Translations under genes and position numbers: made by a program | From: Lachnospiraceae bacterium | GTDB taxonomy: Bacteria > Bacillota > Clostridia > Lachnospirales > Lachnospiraceae | Assembly: GCA_014804425.1 (NCBI GenBank) | Contig: JAAUZV010000006.1 | Coordinates: forward strand, 70,540 to 134,539 | Direction: 5' to 3' | Length of the DNA stretch: 64,000 nucleotides | Shown: positions 26,718 to 35,303 of the stretch, piece by piece | How positions within the stretch are numbered: position 1 is the stretch's first letter | How the letters are laid out: each line of letters begins with the position of its first letter | Notes under the pieces: generated by a model | The model's database searches: none | Seen by the model: only the letters and a program-made list of their open reading frames with translations | Told to the model about the DNA's origin: nothing

Positions 26718-27141
26718 CGTTATCGCCCTCCCGTAATCGCTACACGGCATTGATCCGATTCCCCGGCAGCGCATCCCATGTCCCGCTGTCCTTGTTCTTC
26801 CCGGTGATCAAATAATTCCCGCCGTTCGTTTGCTCTGTGCCAATTTATAACCACAGCATACCAGCTCAAGAGAGAAATAAAACGGACTTTATCATTGCCT
26901 CTTATCTTATTACCGGATAAAGAATGTTCTGTCGAACAGGAAGTAACGATGTTAGAAAAATGCAAATTTACTATAGTAAAGTGCGTTTACTCCTGCCAAA
27001 AATTTTCTGTCATCATTGCGATCAAATAATACCTTACACGGATGGTAAAAAGTGAAATACTCCCCCGACAAACCATTCCAAAAAGATTGACATATTGAAC
27101 ACCGTTCAATATACTGATAGTAATAAGGGGAGGCATCCGTC
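26718..27141. other. 424-bp intergenic region between divergent genes
   Basis: Contains the TetR promoter/operator (27087-27115) and a possible minus-strand promoter TTGGCA-N18-TATAGT (26970-26999), whose -10 box overlaps the palindrome TTTACTATAGTAAA (26967-26980). The 250 bases between that promoter and the gene at 26717 contain open but unconvincing frames. I see no RNA gene. Confidence 0.5.
27087..27115 (+). promoter_or_regulatory. Promoter and palindromic operator of the tetR gene
   Basis: TTGACA (27087-27092), 17 bases, TATACT (27110-27115). The spacer is filled by the inverted repeat ATATTGAAC-ACC-GTTCAATAT (27092-27112). A TetR dimer bound here would block RNA polymerase, so autorepression is likely. 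Confidence 0.82.
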
Positions 27142-27720
27142 ATGGCACAGAGCAGCGCAGTAAAAGAACATATCATTGCAGTCACTACCGACCTGATCCT
27201 GCAATACGAGGGCGACATCAACCGCATTACCGCGCGCATGATCGCAGGGCAGGCGGACATCGCCCTGGGGCTGATCAATTATCATTTCGGAAGCAAGGAA
27301 AAGCTCATCACCGAATGCGTCCAACGCATTATCGGAAAGGTTGTTTCCTCGTTTCAGATGACGCAGACGTTTGAGACGGACAAGGAGCGCCTGAGAGCAT
27401 GGGCGACTTCCGTGTTTGATTTTCTTTATGAGCATTCCGCTATGTCTCATATTTCCATTTTGGAGGATCTTCAAAATTATACGACGCGCTGCAATTCCGT
27501 ACTCACACAGCGCGGCTTTCTCTTTGCGCTAAAAAATGACGTTGCGGACGAGGATCGGGCTATTTTAGCCTTCACCCTGCTCTCCGCCATGCAGACCGCT
27601 TTTCTCGGAAATGAGACGGTAAAGCTGCTGCTCGGCTATGACTTTAGCAGGCAGGAAGAACGCGCCGCCTATATCAAAAAGCTGGTGGACATTCTTTTTG
27701 ACGGGGCAGAGCCCTTGTAA
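27142..27720 (+). CDS. TetR/AcrR family repressor
   Basis: 192 residues. The N-terminal 60 form the TetR helix-turn-helix, ending in the usual INYHFGSKEKLITECV. The ligand domain is helical and unassigned. The ATG follows GGGGAGG at 8 bases. Its own promoter contains a 21-bp palindrome, so it should repress itself and the AlkD-like gene 24 bases downstream. A DNA glycosylase as its main co-regulated partner suggests a response to a damaging chemical; this is inference. Confidence 0.9.
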   Translation: MAQSSAVKEHIIAVTTDLILQYEGDINRITARMIAGQADIALGLINYHFGSKEKLITECVQRIIGKVVSSFQMTQTFETDKERLRAWATSVFDFLYEHSAMSHISILEDLQNYTTRCNSVLTQRGFLFALKNDVADEDRAILAFTLLSAMQTAFLGNETVKLLLGYDFSRQEERAAYIKKLVDILFDGAEPL

Positions 27721-27744
27721 ATTCGTTTTCTATGGAGGATTTCC

Positions 27745-28419
27745 ATGAATCAAATCGTTGAAGATGCAGTCAGAAAAATACAGGAGTTAAACCAACAGGT
27801 GCCGGAAGGAAAGCATATCATTACCGGAGATATCAGGAGGCTGTCGGCTAAATTATTTCGGCAGATCCCCGATCGGGATATTGCAGCTGTTTTTTCTTTG
27901 TGCGAAGATCTATTGGAACAACATGATTGGGCTTTGGGCGTCATCGCTTTTGATTGGGCATACCGGATGAAAAGCCAATATTCCGAAAGCACCTATGACA
28001 TCTTCTATCGCTGGCTCAAAAAGTACGTCCGGGGCTGGGGCGACTGTGATGATTTTTGTACACACGCATTCGGCGAATTGCTGAGACAATACCCATCGCT
28101 TTTTCCCAAAATAACGGAGTGGACAAAGGACGGAGATTTTTGGGTCCGCCGCGCATCAGCGGTTATCCTGATTCCCTCCATTCTGCGTGATGATTACAAA
28201 GAACTCTCTCCTTTCATCATCTCCGACGCTCTGATGTCGGACGAGCATGATCTGGTGCAAAAAGGGTATGGCTGGATGTTAAAAAGTCTCTCGCAGATTG
28301 ACATGCCTTCCGTAAAAAAATATTTGATCGCAAATCATGGTAACATGCCGCGAACGGCATATCGCTATGCATTGGAAAAATTTGATAAAAAGACGCGAGA
28401 CGAATTAATGAGTCTGTAA
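27745..28419 (+). CDS. DNA alkylation repair protein (AlkD/AlkC-like HEAT repeats)
   Basis: 224 residues, the normal length for AlkD-type glycosylases. It is wholly alpha-helical. The core segment is FDWAYRMKSQYSESTYDIFY, CDDFCTHAFGELLRQYP, and FWVRRASAVILIPS, which matches the Trp/Asp/Arg region of the family's DNA-binding groove. It should excise bulky or positively charged alkylated bases. It is co-transcribed with the TetR gene. Confidence 0.85.
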   Translation: MNQIVEDAVRKIQELNQQVPEGKHIITGDIRRLSAKLFRQIPDRDIAAVFSLCEDLLEQHDWALGVIAFDWAYRMKSQYSESTYDIFYRWLKKYVRGWGDCDDFCTHAFGELLRQYPSLFPKITEWTKDGDFWVRRASAVILIPSILRDDYKELSPFIISDALMSDEHDLVQKGYGWMLKSLSQIDMPSVKKYLIANHGNMPRTAYRYALEKFDKKTRDELMSL

Positions 28420-28478
28420 CGTCAACGGGTTGATTCCTTGGATTACTATTTTTGATATCTGTCTATGTGCCGCTCAAA

Positions 28479-28520
28479 AAAGAGAGGTATCATATCACTT
28501 TCCGATATGCCCCTCTCTTT
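28479..28520. terminator. Bidirectional terminator between alkD-like and sigma-factor genes
   Basis: AAAGAGAGG pairs with CCTCTCTTT, with an inner CATATC/GATATG stem. The T-run is good on the minus strand (T6) and weaker on the plus strand, so it serves mainly the sigma-factor gene ending at 28594. Confidence 0.75.
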
Positions 28521-28593
28521 CTATTGGCACCGCCATGACTGCTTCAACGCCTGATGATGATATTACGAAGGTGTCAATTTGATCCGCATTTCC

Positions 28594-29916
28594 TTAGAGA
28601 ATATAATCCGTGATGCAATCATACCAATGCACATAGGTAATACCGTTGATCATGAGTTGTTCGTTTTCCGGAAGCTGCTCGCTCCATCTTTTCTTATAAT
28701 AGTCGATTGCCCAATCATCCCGGTTGAACCGCCGCCATAGGATCGTCTTGCCGTTTTGATCTAAGAATTGCTCTGATACCACCCCGCAATTGTAGGTTTC
28801 CATGTCCATCACACAGACAGTGTCATAGCTCTTTCCATCGATCGTAACGGTATATCTGCCAACAATATCCAGCATAAATTCTTTGTCTGCGCTCGTAATG
28901 ACCGTTCCGTTTCTTACGATATCACCCTTTGGAGAGAGGTTCGTTTCATTTCCGCAGTTGTCTTCTCCAAACCCCCAGTTCAGCATAAATTCATCGCCAT
29001 CGAGGAATGTAATATAGTTTCTGATATCTCCGTCATTTGTAAGCGCTGCCAGATAGCGGCAGTGCGTGTCCGTAAGCTGTGCCACAAATGTGCGATCTAT
29101 CACTTCGATCTTATCAGAATATGAACTTTCCCTCGCCGTCAATTCCACTCCCTCAATGCCGTGTACCTTCGCTTTTCCGATAACCTCCATATCATACACA
29201 TGACTACACTTACGCGAAGGCATATCATATATCCCCCAGGAAAGTTTTTCCCCAAGTTTTGGAACAAGCAGCCATCCCATCAATTCTTCCCATTTCACTG
29301 CAAACGGACTTTCAGAGCTTTCCTCTATTTTGTATTCCGGAAGCCATTCAGGTAATTTTTTCATACTAATCCCTCCATTCTTATAAAACCCGCTTGTGAA
29401 GGAACTTTGTTCCCTCGCATTTTCTCCCTTCGATCTGCCGGTGCGATACGGATATTTGCTTTTGAATTCCTGCTTTGCCGTATGAAGTCTGCTTTTCACG
29501 GTCCCTACAGGAATGTCCAGCCGTTTTGCAATTTCTGCCTGAGACATTTCCTTCCAAAAGTACAGATAAAGAATCTGCTTGTCTTTGTCACCCAGCAGTT
29601 CCCATGTATCTCTTACGGTATACACCTCCGAAACACCGTGCCTGCCATCCGAAAATCCTTGCTCTGCCAGTCCATCAATCGGAATCTCAAACTGAATTGC
29701 CCTCTTACGAAAATAATCGTTACATTTATTTCTGGCGATACTCAGTATCCAGGCTTTAAATGAATCTTTCTTTTTTAACTGATTAAATCTTTGATAAGCC
29801 GTAAGATATACCTCCTGCAGTACATCATCCGCATCTGCTTTTGCATTCAACCGAAATCGCACAAAACGTTCTACAGATACTCGCACGGCAGCGAGCATTA
29901 TTTCAAAATCATCCAC
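28594..29916 (-). CDS. ECF sigma factor fused to an unknown C-terminal domain
   Basis: 440 residues from a GTG at 29916 that follows AGGAGGTGACGGT. Residues 1-160 are an ECF sigma factor: region 2 (DADDVLQEVYLTAYQRFNQL, FKAWILSIARNKCNDYF) and region 4 (YFWKEMSQAEIAKRLDIPVG, TVKSRLHTAKQEF). Residues 185-440 are a separate beta-rich domain starting MKKLPEWLPEYKIEE, unknown to me, without membrane segments. At the junction an ATG at 29364 has its own GGAGGG site 6 bases upstream (29371-29376), so the domain may also be made alone (256 residues). The layout suggests two genes joined by loss of a stop. No anti-sigma gene adjoins it. Confidence 0.82.
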   Translation of the reverse strand: MDDFEIMLAAVRVSVERFVRFRLNAKADADDVLQEVYLTAYQRFNQLKKKDSFKAWILSIARNKCNDYFRKRAIQFEIPIDGLAEQGFSDGRHGVSEVYTVRDTWELLGDKDKQILYLYFWKEMSQAEIAKRLDIPVGTVKSRLHTAKQEFKSKYPYRTGRSKGENAREQSSFTSGFYKNGGISMKKLPEWLPEYKIEESSESPFAVKWEELMGWLLVPKLGEKLSWGIYDMPSRKCSHVYDMEVIGKAKVHGIEGVELTARESSYSDKIEVIDRTFVAQLTDTHCRYLAALTNDGDIRNYITFLDGDEFMLNWGFGEDNCGNETNLSPKGDIVRNGTVITSADKEFMLDIVGRYTVTIDGKSYDTVCVMDMETYNCGVVSEQFLDQNGKTILWRRFNRDDWAIDYYKKRWSEQLPENEQLMINGITYVHWYDCITDYIL

Positions 29917-30086
29917 ACCGTCACCTCCTTACTTTTTTTGATCAAAACCGGTTTCAATTATATAGACGAATCCCGATACCCGGAGGTTCATTTTTCAGCA
30001 TAATTCGTGTTAATAGAGACTGGAAAAAAAGTCAATCATGAAGTATGATATCTCATATAAAACAAGAAAAGTGGAGGAATATCTGT

Positions 30087-30896
30087 ATGAAAAGATTTAG
30101 AATCTATGCCTCTATACTGACCTGCCTATTGATTTTCAGCGGGTGCGGTAAGACTCAGCAATCACCTGCTTTGTTTTCTGACACTTCGCTTTCTTCCGAT
30201 GATGTGCTTTCTTCCGATGATACAGCTTCCTCCGACGATACCCTTTCTCCTGACGATGCAGCTCCCTCCGACGATACCCTTTCTCCTGACGATGCAGCTC
30301 CCTCCGACGAGCTGCTTCCCTCAGAGGAACCCCTTTCTCCTTCGGAGCTTGCAATGGCGGCCTATTCCTCCTTTCTGTCAGGTGACATCTCCCTGTTTGA
30401 CAGTGAGCAGTTATACACATGGCATCTGGAAGGTTGGGCGGATTTTATTCAATCCGATCTGACATATGAATATACTTATTTGGATTTGGACGGGGACGGC
30501 ATTGAGGAACTGCTTATTCAGATGGAAGACGCTCCGCTCTGCTACAACGCCGTATTCCATTATGCCGACGGCGCACTGTTCTGTTGGAATCAGGATATGG
30601 TGGAAATGACATCCGGGGATTATCCTCTGCAGGATGGCACCATGGTGTCGCAGTATGATTATAATGACACCAGTTCTTATACGGTATTCCGCTATCTGCC
30701 TGACGGAGAACGGGAGACGCTTTCCCAACTGTATGCCAGAGAGTCGATAGACGAAGACAGCGATCTTCCCTGTCCCTATTATGAGGTAGGCGGCGTCGAG
30801 GTCGATCATAGCGTATTCGTGGAACAACTGGAGGAATTGATCACAAAGCAGCTGCTGCCGCGCTCGGCCTGGACTTCTATCGACAGGATGGATTAG
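30087..30896 (+). CDS. Secreted lipoprotein with Ser/Asp-rich repeats
   Basis: 269 residues from the ATG at 30087 (MKRFRIYASILTCLL), after GGAGG at 9 bases. The lipobox FSGC (about residues 17-20) gives a lipid anchor. Residues 30-85 are tandem S/D/P repeats (SSDDT, SPDDAAPSDDT). They include a 36-base direct repeat present twice in a row (30239-30310). The C-terminal domain has YLDLDGDGIEELLIQM, an EF-hand-like calcium loop of FG-GAP/VCBS type. Its last 20 bases overlap the 3' end of the MATE gene on the other strand. It is divergent from the sigma-factor gene; function unknown. Confidence 0.7.
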   Translation: MKRFRIYASILTCLLIFSGCGKTQQSPALFSDTSLSSDDVLSSDDTASSDDTLSPDDAAPSDDTLSPDDAAPSDELLPSEEPLSPSELAMAAYSSFLSGDISLFDSEQLYTWHLEGWADFIQSDLTYEYTYLDLDGDGIEELLIQMEDAPLCYNAVFHYADGALFCWNQDMVEMTSGDYPLQDGTMVSQYDYNDTSSYTVFRYLPDGERETLSQLYARESIDEDSDLPCPYYEVGGVEVDHSVFVEQLEELITKQLLPRSAWTSIDRMD

Positions 30897-32214
30897 GTTC
30901 GCTTTGTTTGGTAAAAATTCTATAATCCCAAACTACTAATAAAGAGCTGAGTATCCATATGATCGGTTCACAGATACAGATTCCGAAATATCCAAGCGCC
31001 GGTGCAAGTACAGCAGCGGCAACAATTTTTAACACGAGTTCCACGACACTTCCGCAAATGGGCACGATTTTTCTCCCCACTCCCTGCAGTCCGTTGCGGA
31101 GTACAAGGAGAATACTAAGTACAAAAAAGAACGGAACATTCCAGCACATATATTTTAAAGCAGTATGAATTACCTCGGGATCGATCGTACCCGTCAGTAC
31201 TTGAATCATCCAGCGGCCGAACAGCAAAACAACGATCAGCGCAAACGCACTCCATGCAAATGAGATAAGGATACCATAACGTATTCCTTTTTTTACTCTA
31301 TCGCTTTTTCCTGCACCGTAATTCTGGCTTGCAAAAGTCGAGGTTGCCATCGCGATCGTACCAAGCGGCAGCGTGAATACATCGTTTATCTTTCTTGCCG
31401 AGGTATGCGCGGCAATCGTAGCAGTTCCGAAGGAATTTACTGCGCCCTGCATGATGATGGAGCCTACATAAACGATGGCCTCCATAAGTCCCAGCGCAAA
31501 ACCCGTGTTGATCAGCTCCAGCAGCAGCGGCTTGTCAAACGCAAGCTCTTTTATGCCGAAAATCAGCTCAGGACATTTTTTGATACAGTATATAAAGCAT
31601 AATATGACTGAGATTCCCTGTGAGATGACCGTGGCGTATGCCGCACCTGCAACTCCCATTGAGAAGCCTTTCACAAAAAGAATATCCAGTCCGATATTTA
31701 CGAATGACGAAACCATCAAAAAATACAAGGGCACCCTGCTATTACCTATCGCTCTCATCATACCTGCCAGCATATTGTAAGTAACGGTAACGACTATGGC
31801 CAGAAGAATGATCATCATATAGCGCCTTGTGTCGCCGATGATCTTTTCAGGCGTTTTCAGCAGATGAAGAAGCGGATTGAGTGCGATCACGCTGATCAGT
31901 GTCAGTACTACTGCGATCATCGCGGAAAGAATATAGGTCAGCGAGACCGATCTTCTCATGGTCTGTTTGTCTCCGGCGCCGAAAAAACGGGCTATAATAA
32001 CTGCAAATCCGTTCGTGATACCTTCGGTTAAATTTATCATAAGTGCATATACCGGGGCTGCCGCGCCTATGGAAGCCAATGCGTCATCACCCAAAACATT
32101 GCCTATAATCGCCGTATCCACTATGTTATACATCTGCTGAAAGATATTGCCAATCAGAACGGGCACCGCAAACCCTGCCAGATTTTTGATGATACTTCCC
32201 TGCGTCATGTTCAT
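30877..32214 (-). CDS. MATE family multidrug/metabolite efflux protein
   Basis: 445 residues with twelve membrane helices in two related halves (FAVPVLIGNIFQQMYNIVDT in the first). Family features are clear: MMRAIGNSRVPLYFLM and NGLQGVGRKIVPI. It should export cationic drugs or metabolites using Na+ or H+. The in-frame ATG at 32214 lacks a ribosome binding site. An AGGAG site lies before an ATG at 32230, which is out of frame by one base because of an A6 run. A natural N-terminus MKNSSMNMTQ would need five A's. It is divergent from the AraC gene. Confidence 0.85.
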   Translation of the reverse strand: MNMTQGSIIKNLAGFAVPVLIGNIFQQMYNIVDTAIIGNVLGDDALASIGAAAPVYALMINLTEGITNGFAVIIARFFGAGDKQTMRRSVSLTYILSAMIAVVLTLISVIALNPLLHLLKTPEKIIGDTRRYMMIILLAIVVTVTYNMLAGMMRAIGNSRVPLYFLMVSSFVNIGLDILFVKGFSMGVAGAAYATVISQGISVILCFIYCIKKCPELIFGIKELAFDKPLLLELINTGFALGLMEAIVYVGSIIMQGAVNSFGTATIAAHTSARKINDVFTLPLGTIAMATSTFASQNYGAGKSDRVKKGIRYGILISFAWSAFALIVVLLFGRWMIQVLTGTIDPEVIHTALKYMCWNVPFFFVLSILLVLRNGLQGVGRKIVPICGSVVELVLKIVAAAVLAPALGYFGICICEPIIWILSSLLVVWDYRIFTKQSEPNPSCR

Positions 32215-32365
32215 GGATGAATTTTTTCATGATATGATCTCCTCTCATGTGCGTTTCGACCTGTTGTTGGTAATATATCACTCACCGAAAGAAGAATAAA
32301 ACATTTATATTGTTTTTTCGTCATTTTTATTATTGTTTTTTAAGTTGGGGAAATGAGGAAGCAGC

Positions 32366-33112
32366 ATGAAAGAGAATATCACAAAAAAACTCGCCTATCT
32401 TGAATTTCTGAATCGAGAGAATGGTTTTCGCCACCATAAATACGATGAAAAAATGCAGCAGTATGAATACCTGAAAAACGGCGATATGAGATCGATTGAC
32501 GAGAGCGTAAAGCGGATACGTGCATCCGATGTCGGGCATTTATCTGACAATCCGGTAAAAAATCTGCTATACCTATGCATTTGTAACATCACGTTAGTAA
32601 CACGTTTTTCAATAGAAGGCAGTATGGATTCCGAAAAAGCCTATACCGCAAGTGATCTGTATATCCAGAAATATGACAGGGCCAAAACGGTCGAAGAATT
32701 GTACGAGCTTCAGCGGGAGATGATAACCTATTTTACAAAGGCTGTTGCAGATGCAAAAAAAGAATCTGTCTTTTCAAAGCCGGTCATTCTCTGTATGGAC
32801 TATGTTCATTATCATCTTCACGAGGATATCAAATGTTCTGTCCTTGCAGAAAAAGTGAAACTGAATCAGTCCTATTTATCGGTTCTTTTCAAACGTGAAA
32901 CGGGCGTAAGCATCACCGAGTATGTGATACTCAAACGGATGGAAGCCGCAGAAAATATGCTGAAATATTCCGACTATTCTCTCACCGAGATCGCCGACCT
33001 GCTTAACTTTTCCAGTTACAGCCATTTTGCAAAAACATTCAGAAAGTATTATCATTCAAGTCCAAAAGAGTTTCGAAACAAAGAGTTTCGACATATCGAG
33101 TGGGGCAAATAA
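32366..33112 (+). CDS. AraC family regulator
   Basis: 248 residues. The C-terminal 100 hold both helix-turn-helix motifs: LAEKVKLNQSYLSVLFKRET and EIADLLNFSSYSHFAKTFRK, closing YHSSPKEFRN. The N-terminal 145 residues are helical, without the common cupin pattern. It is divergent from the MATE gene with 151 bases between, so it probably controls that transporter. Confidence 0.88.
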   Translation: MKENITKKLAYLEFLNRENGFRHHKYDEKMQQYEYLKNGDMRSIDESVKRIRASDVGHLSDNPVKNLLYLCICNITLVTRFSIEGSMDSEKAYTASDLYIQKYDRAKTVEELYELQREMITYFTKAVADAKKESVFSKPVILCMDYVHYHLHEDIKCSVLAEKVKLNQSYLSVLFKRETGVSITEYVILKRMEAAENMLKYSDYSLTEIADLLNFSSYSHFAKTFRKYYHSSPKEFRNKEFRHIEWGK

Positions 33113-33124
33113 TCTGCAAAACAA

Positions 33125-33167
33125 ATTCGCACAAATACATACTTCACGGTCATGTATTTGTGCGAAT
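33125..33167. terminator. Bidirectional terminator between araC-like and TIR genes
   Basis: ATTCGCACAAATACAT and ATGTATTTGTGCGAAT form a perfect 16-bp stem with an 11-base loop. The T-rich tail on the minus strand is TTTGTTTTG. It lies between two convergent genes. Confidence 0.7.
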
Positions 33168-33195
33168 ATTCTGTCAAATGCGGGAACTCTCACGT

Positions 33196-34650
33196 TTATT
33201 CCCCGCTCTCCTCACCGCGGAAGGTGACAAGACGCAGGTCCACGGTCAGCGCCGGACGCACACCGAAGCCTTCCAGACCCGCATTTTCCTGCCTGATCAC
33301 CCTTTCGGTATAACCGTTGTCCACCAGATAGCACAGACTTGCCGCTTCCGTCTCCGGTTCACGGAGCCACCAGCTCAGGCACTCGGCTCCGTACGTATTA
33401 TAATCCAGAATATACCAGAGGCTTTGATCCTGTTCGATCGCCGCGTCCGTGGGCGACGCGAACTTTCTCATGCCCGCATCGTCAAACCATGAAAGCTCCT
33501 CCAAAGATAACAGCCACACTCTGTCATAAGTCGTCACGTTCTCTGTCTCCGAAAGCGCATTCCCCTTCGTCACAAGCTCCGTTTCCACGATCGCATCGCG
33601 TTCTTCCTGTGTAAATCCGTAAAGAAAACCCGCTTCATTCTGATAGCCGTTTTTCTTTTCCGCCATTGCTGCCGCCACCGGCGGCTGATCGGTATAATTG
33701 ACAACTTCAGTATCGGCGTTCAGCCATGTCCTCAGATTTGAAGCGCTCCAATCGCTGTTGCCGCGCACCCTTATCTGAAGCGCCATATCGGTATCCGCCT
33801 CGGACTCCCTTGTCCAGTAATCCTTGTCCCCGTCATAATTATAGCGTCCGCTCTCCGCCGTGTCATACGCCTTCATCGTCAGAATGTGGGAAGCGATCAG
33901 AACCGCCTGCGTTCCATCCTCGGAAATGCGCAGCACACGCCACTCAATATCCTCGTCTAAATAGCTCCCGAACAGCACCGTCTCGCCCACCTGAACCGAG
34001 ACCGGTTCCGGCTCGTTCTTCTCTGCTGCGGTCTGCCCCGCTTCAGGCTTTCGCATGGCAAAAAAAGCAATCGCCGCAATCGCAAGCACGGCGACCGCCG
34101 CCACCGCAAAAATTCCGGCTTTCCGCTTTGCGGCATCTTTGGGTTTCTGATCCGCCGCATTTCCGACCGCTTTGGTTTTCTGACCCGCCGCATTTCCGGC
34201 TGCTTTTGGTTCCTGATCCGCTGCATTTCCGACCGCTTCTGTTCTGTCCGGCTCCGCATTCTCTTTTTCTGCAAGATCCTGCGCAAACGCCACAATATCG
34301 GCATAATCCTCCTGCGGCTTCGAGCTGACCCACTGATGCGTCATCAGGAAATATTCCATGGATTTGGAAAGCGCCACGTCCTCAATCTTATATACCAGAA
34401 TCGGCGTGCCGCCGCTGACCGCATGCTCCACCTCCCGCAAAACATGAGGAGAGCTGTTTGCATTCTCAGACATCAGCAAAACCACTGCCGCCGACTCGTC
34501 AATGCCGTTGATGATCTCCTCCGCATATTCTTTTCCCGGTCGGATGTTCCTCGGCGCGATAAAGCATTGGATGCCGTTTTTCTCAAGCTGCTCACAAATC
34601 TGCTCCGCGATCGCGGCATCCTTGGAGGAATGTGATAAAAAAATCTGCAT
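33196..34650 (-). CDS. TIR domain - transmembrane - DUF6273 protein
   Basis: 484 residues. Residues 1-125 are a TIR domain: MQIFLSHSSKDAAIAEQICE, CFIAPRNIRPG, and HVLREVEHAV with Glu73 at the position of the NADase catalytic glutamate. Residues 136-175 hold three copies of a GNAAxQxPKA-type repeat. A membrane helix lies at about 178-198. Residues 222-480 match DUF6273 (VLFGSYLDEDIEWRVL, LRTWLN, WWLREP, GVRPALTV). The TIR side should be cytoplasmic and DUF6273 outside. TIR domains signal or cleave NAD; the joined outer domain suggests a sensor. Role unproven. Confidence 0.83.
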   Translation of the reverse strand: MQIFLSHSSKDAAIAEQICEQLEKNGIQCFIAPRNIRPGKEYAEEIINGIDESAAVVLLMSENANSSPHVLREVEHAVSGGTPILVYKIEDVALSKSMEYFLMTHQWVSSKPQEDYADIVAFAQDLAEKENAEPDRTEAVGNAADQEPKAAGNAAGQKTKAVGNAADQKPKDAAKRKAGIFAVAAVAVLAIAAIAFFAMRKPEAGQTAAEKNEPEPVSVQVGETVLFGSYLDEDIEWRVLRISEDGTQAVLIASHILTMKAYDTAESGRYNYDGDKDYWTRESEADTDMALQIRVRGNSDWSASNLRTWLNADTEVVNYTDQPPVAAAMAEKKNGYQNEAGFLYGFTQEERDAIVETELVTKGNALSETENVTTYDRVWLLSLEELSWFDDAGMRKFASPTDAAIEQDQSLWYILDYNTYGAECLSWWLREPETEAASLCYLVDNGYTERVIRQENAGLEGFGVRPALTVDLRLVTFRGEESGE

Positions 34651-34823
34651 GATATGTTTCTCCTTAACGTAATCTTTTCGTCAGTGCCGCTCAATATATA
34701 ACGTTTTCCTGCGACATTTCCACCATTCTTTTCAGCGCGTCCTGCTATGCCCTATGGCAAGAAAAAACCATGATCATATAACAGCGACTCAATGCCCGCG
34801 CTTGGTTCAAACCTGATTCCACG

Positions 34824-35258
34824 CTATTCTTCATATCCGCCGGTCACTTCTATCGGATTTCCGTCGGGGTCCATGAAGGTAAAATACCAATAAGGCGAAA
34901 AAACCTGAATAAACCGGATAGGAGTCAGCTCCGCCGCGATCCCCAAGCCCTTGATCCTTTCATATTCCGCCTTGAGATCTTCCGCTCCCAGGTTAATGAA
35001 TACTTTACGCGTATTCGGATGATCCGCGATTTTGCTCTGATCGTCATAGATCTCCCAATACTCCCCTTTTGTGATCACCTGGTCTGCGTTTTCCTTATCA
35101 AAATAACCATTCATCAGACAGAGATTGAGCCCGTCAATCTGAAACATTGCAAACCGCTTCCCATTTACCGCGCTCACTTTTTTATCCAATACTTTTTCAT
35201 AAAAAGAAATCGACCGTTCAAAATCTTTCACGATCAAATATACGGAACCGTACCGCAT
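34824..35258 (-). CDS. VOC/glyoxalase superfamily protein
   Basis: 144 residues from the ATG at 35258 (MRYGSVYLIVKDFERS), after GAGGGAGG. Two beta-alpha-beta-beta-beta modules are seen: KDFERSISFYEKVLDKKV at the start and WYFTFMDPDGNPIEVTGGYEE at the end, where the last Glu is a metal ligand in the family. It may be an antibiotic-binding protein or a dioxygenase-like enzyme. The substrate is unknown. Confidence 0.85.
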   Translation of the reverse strand: MRYGSVYLIVKDFERSISFYEKVLDKKVSAVNGKRFAMFQIDGLNLCLMNGYFDKENADQVITKGEYWEIYDDQSKIADHPNTRKVFINLGAEDLKAEYERIKGLGIAAELTPIRFIQVFSPYWYFTFMDPDGNPIEVTGGYEE

Positions 35259-35303
35259 CGTTATTCCTCCCTCAAACCGTCCGATATTGCAGGCATGCAT
35301 ATG

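Noticed and set aside
26720..26965. 81-codon minus-strand frame upstream of the unknown membrane protein
   Set aside because: No ribosome binding site or recognisable feature; composition unlike neighbouring genes.
30239..30310. Direct repeat as a mobile-element mark
   Set aside because: It is an in-frame 36-base duplication inside a lipoprotein gene.
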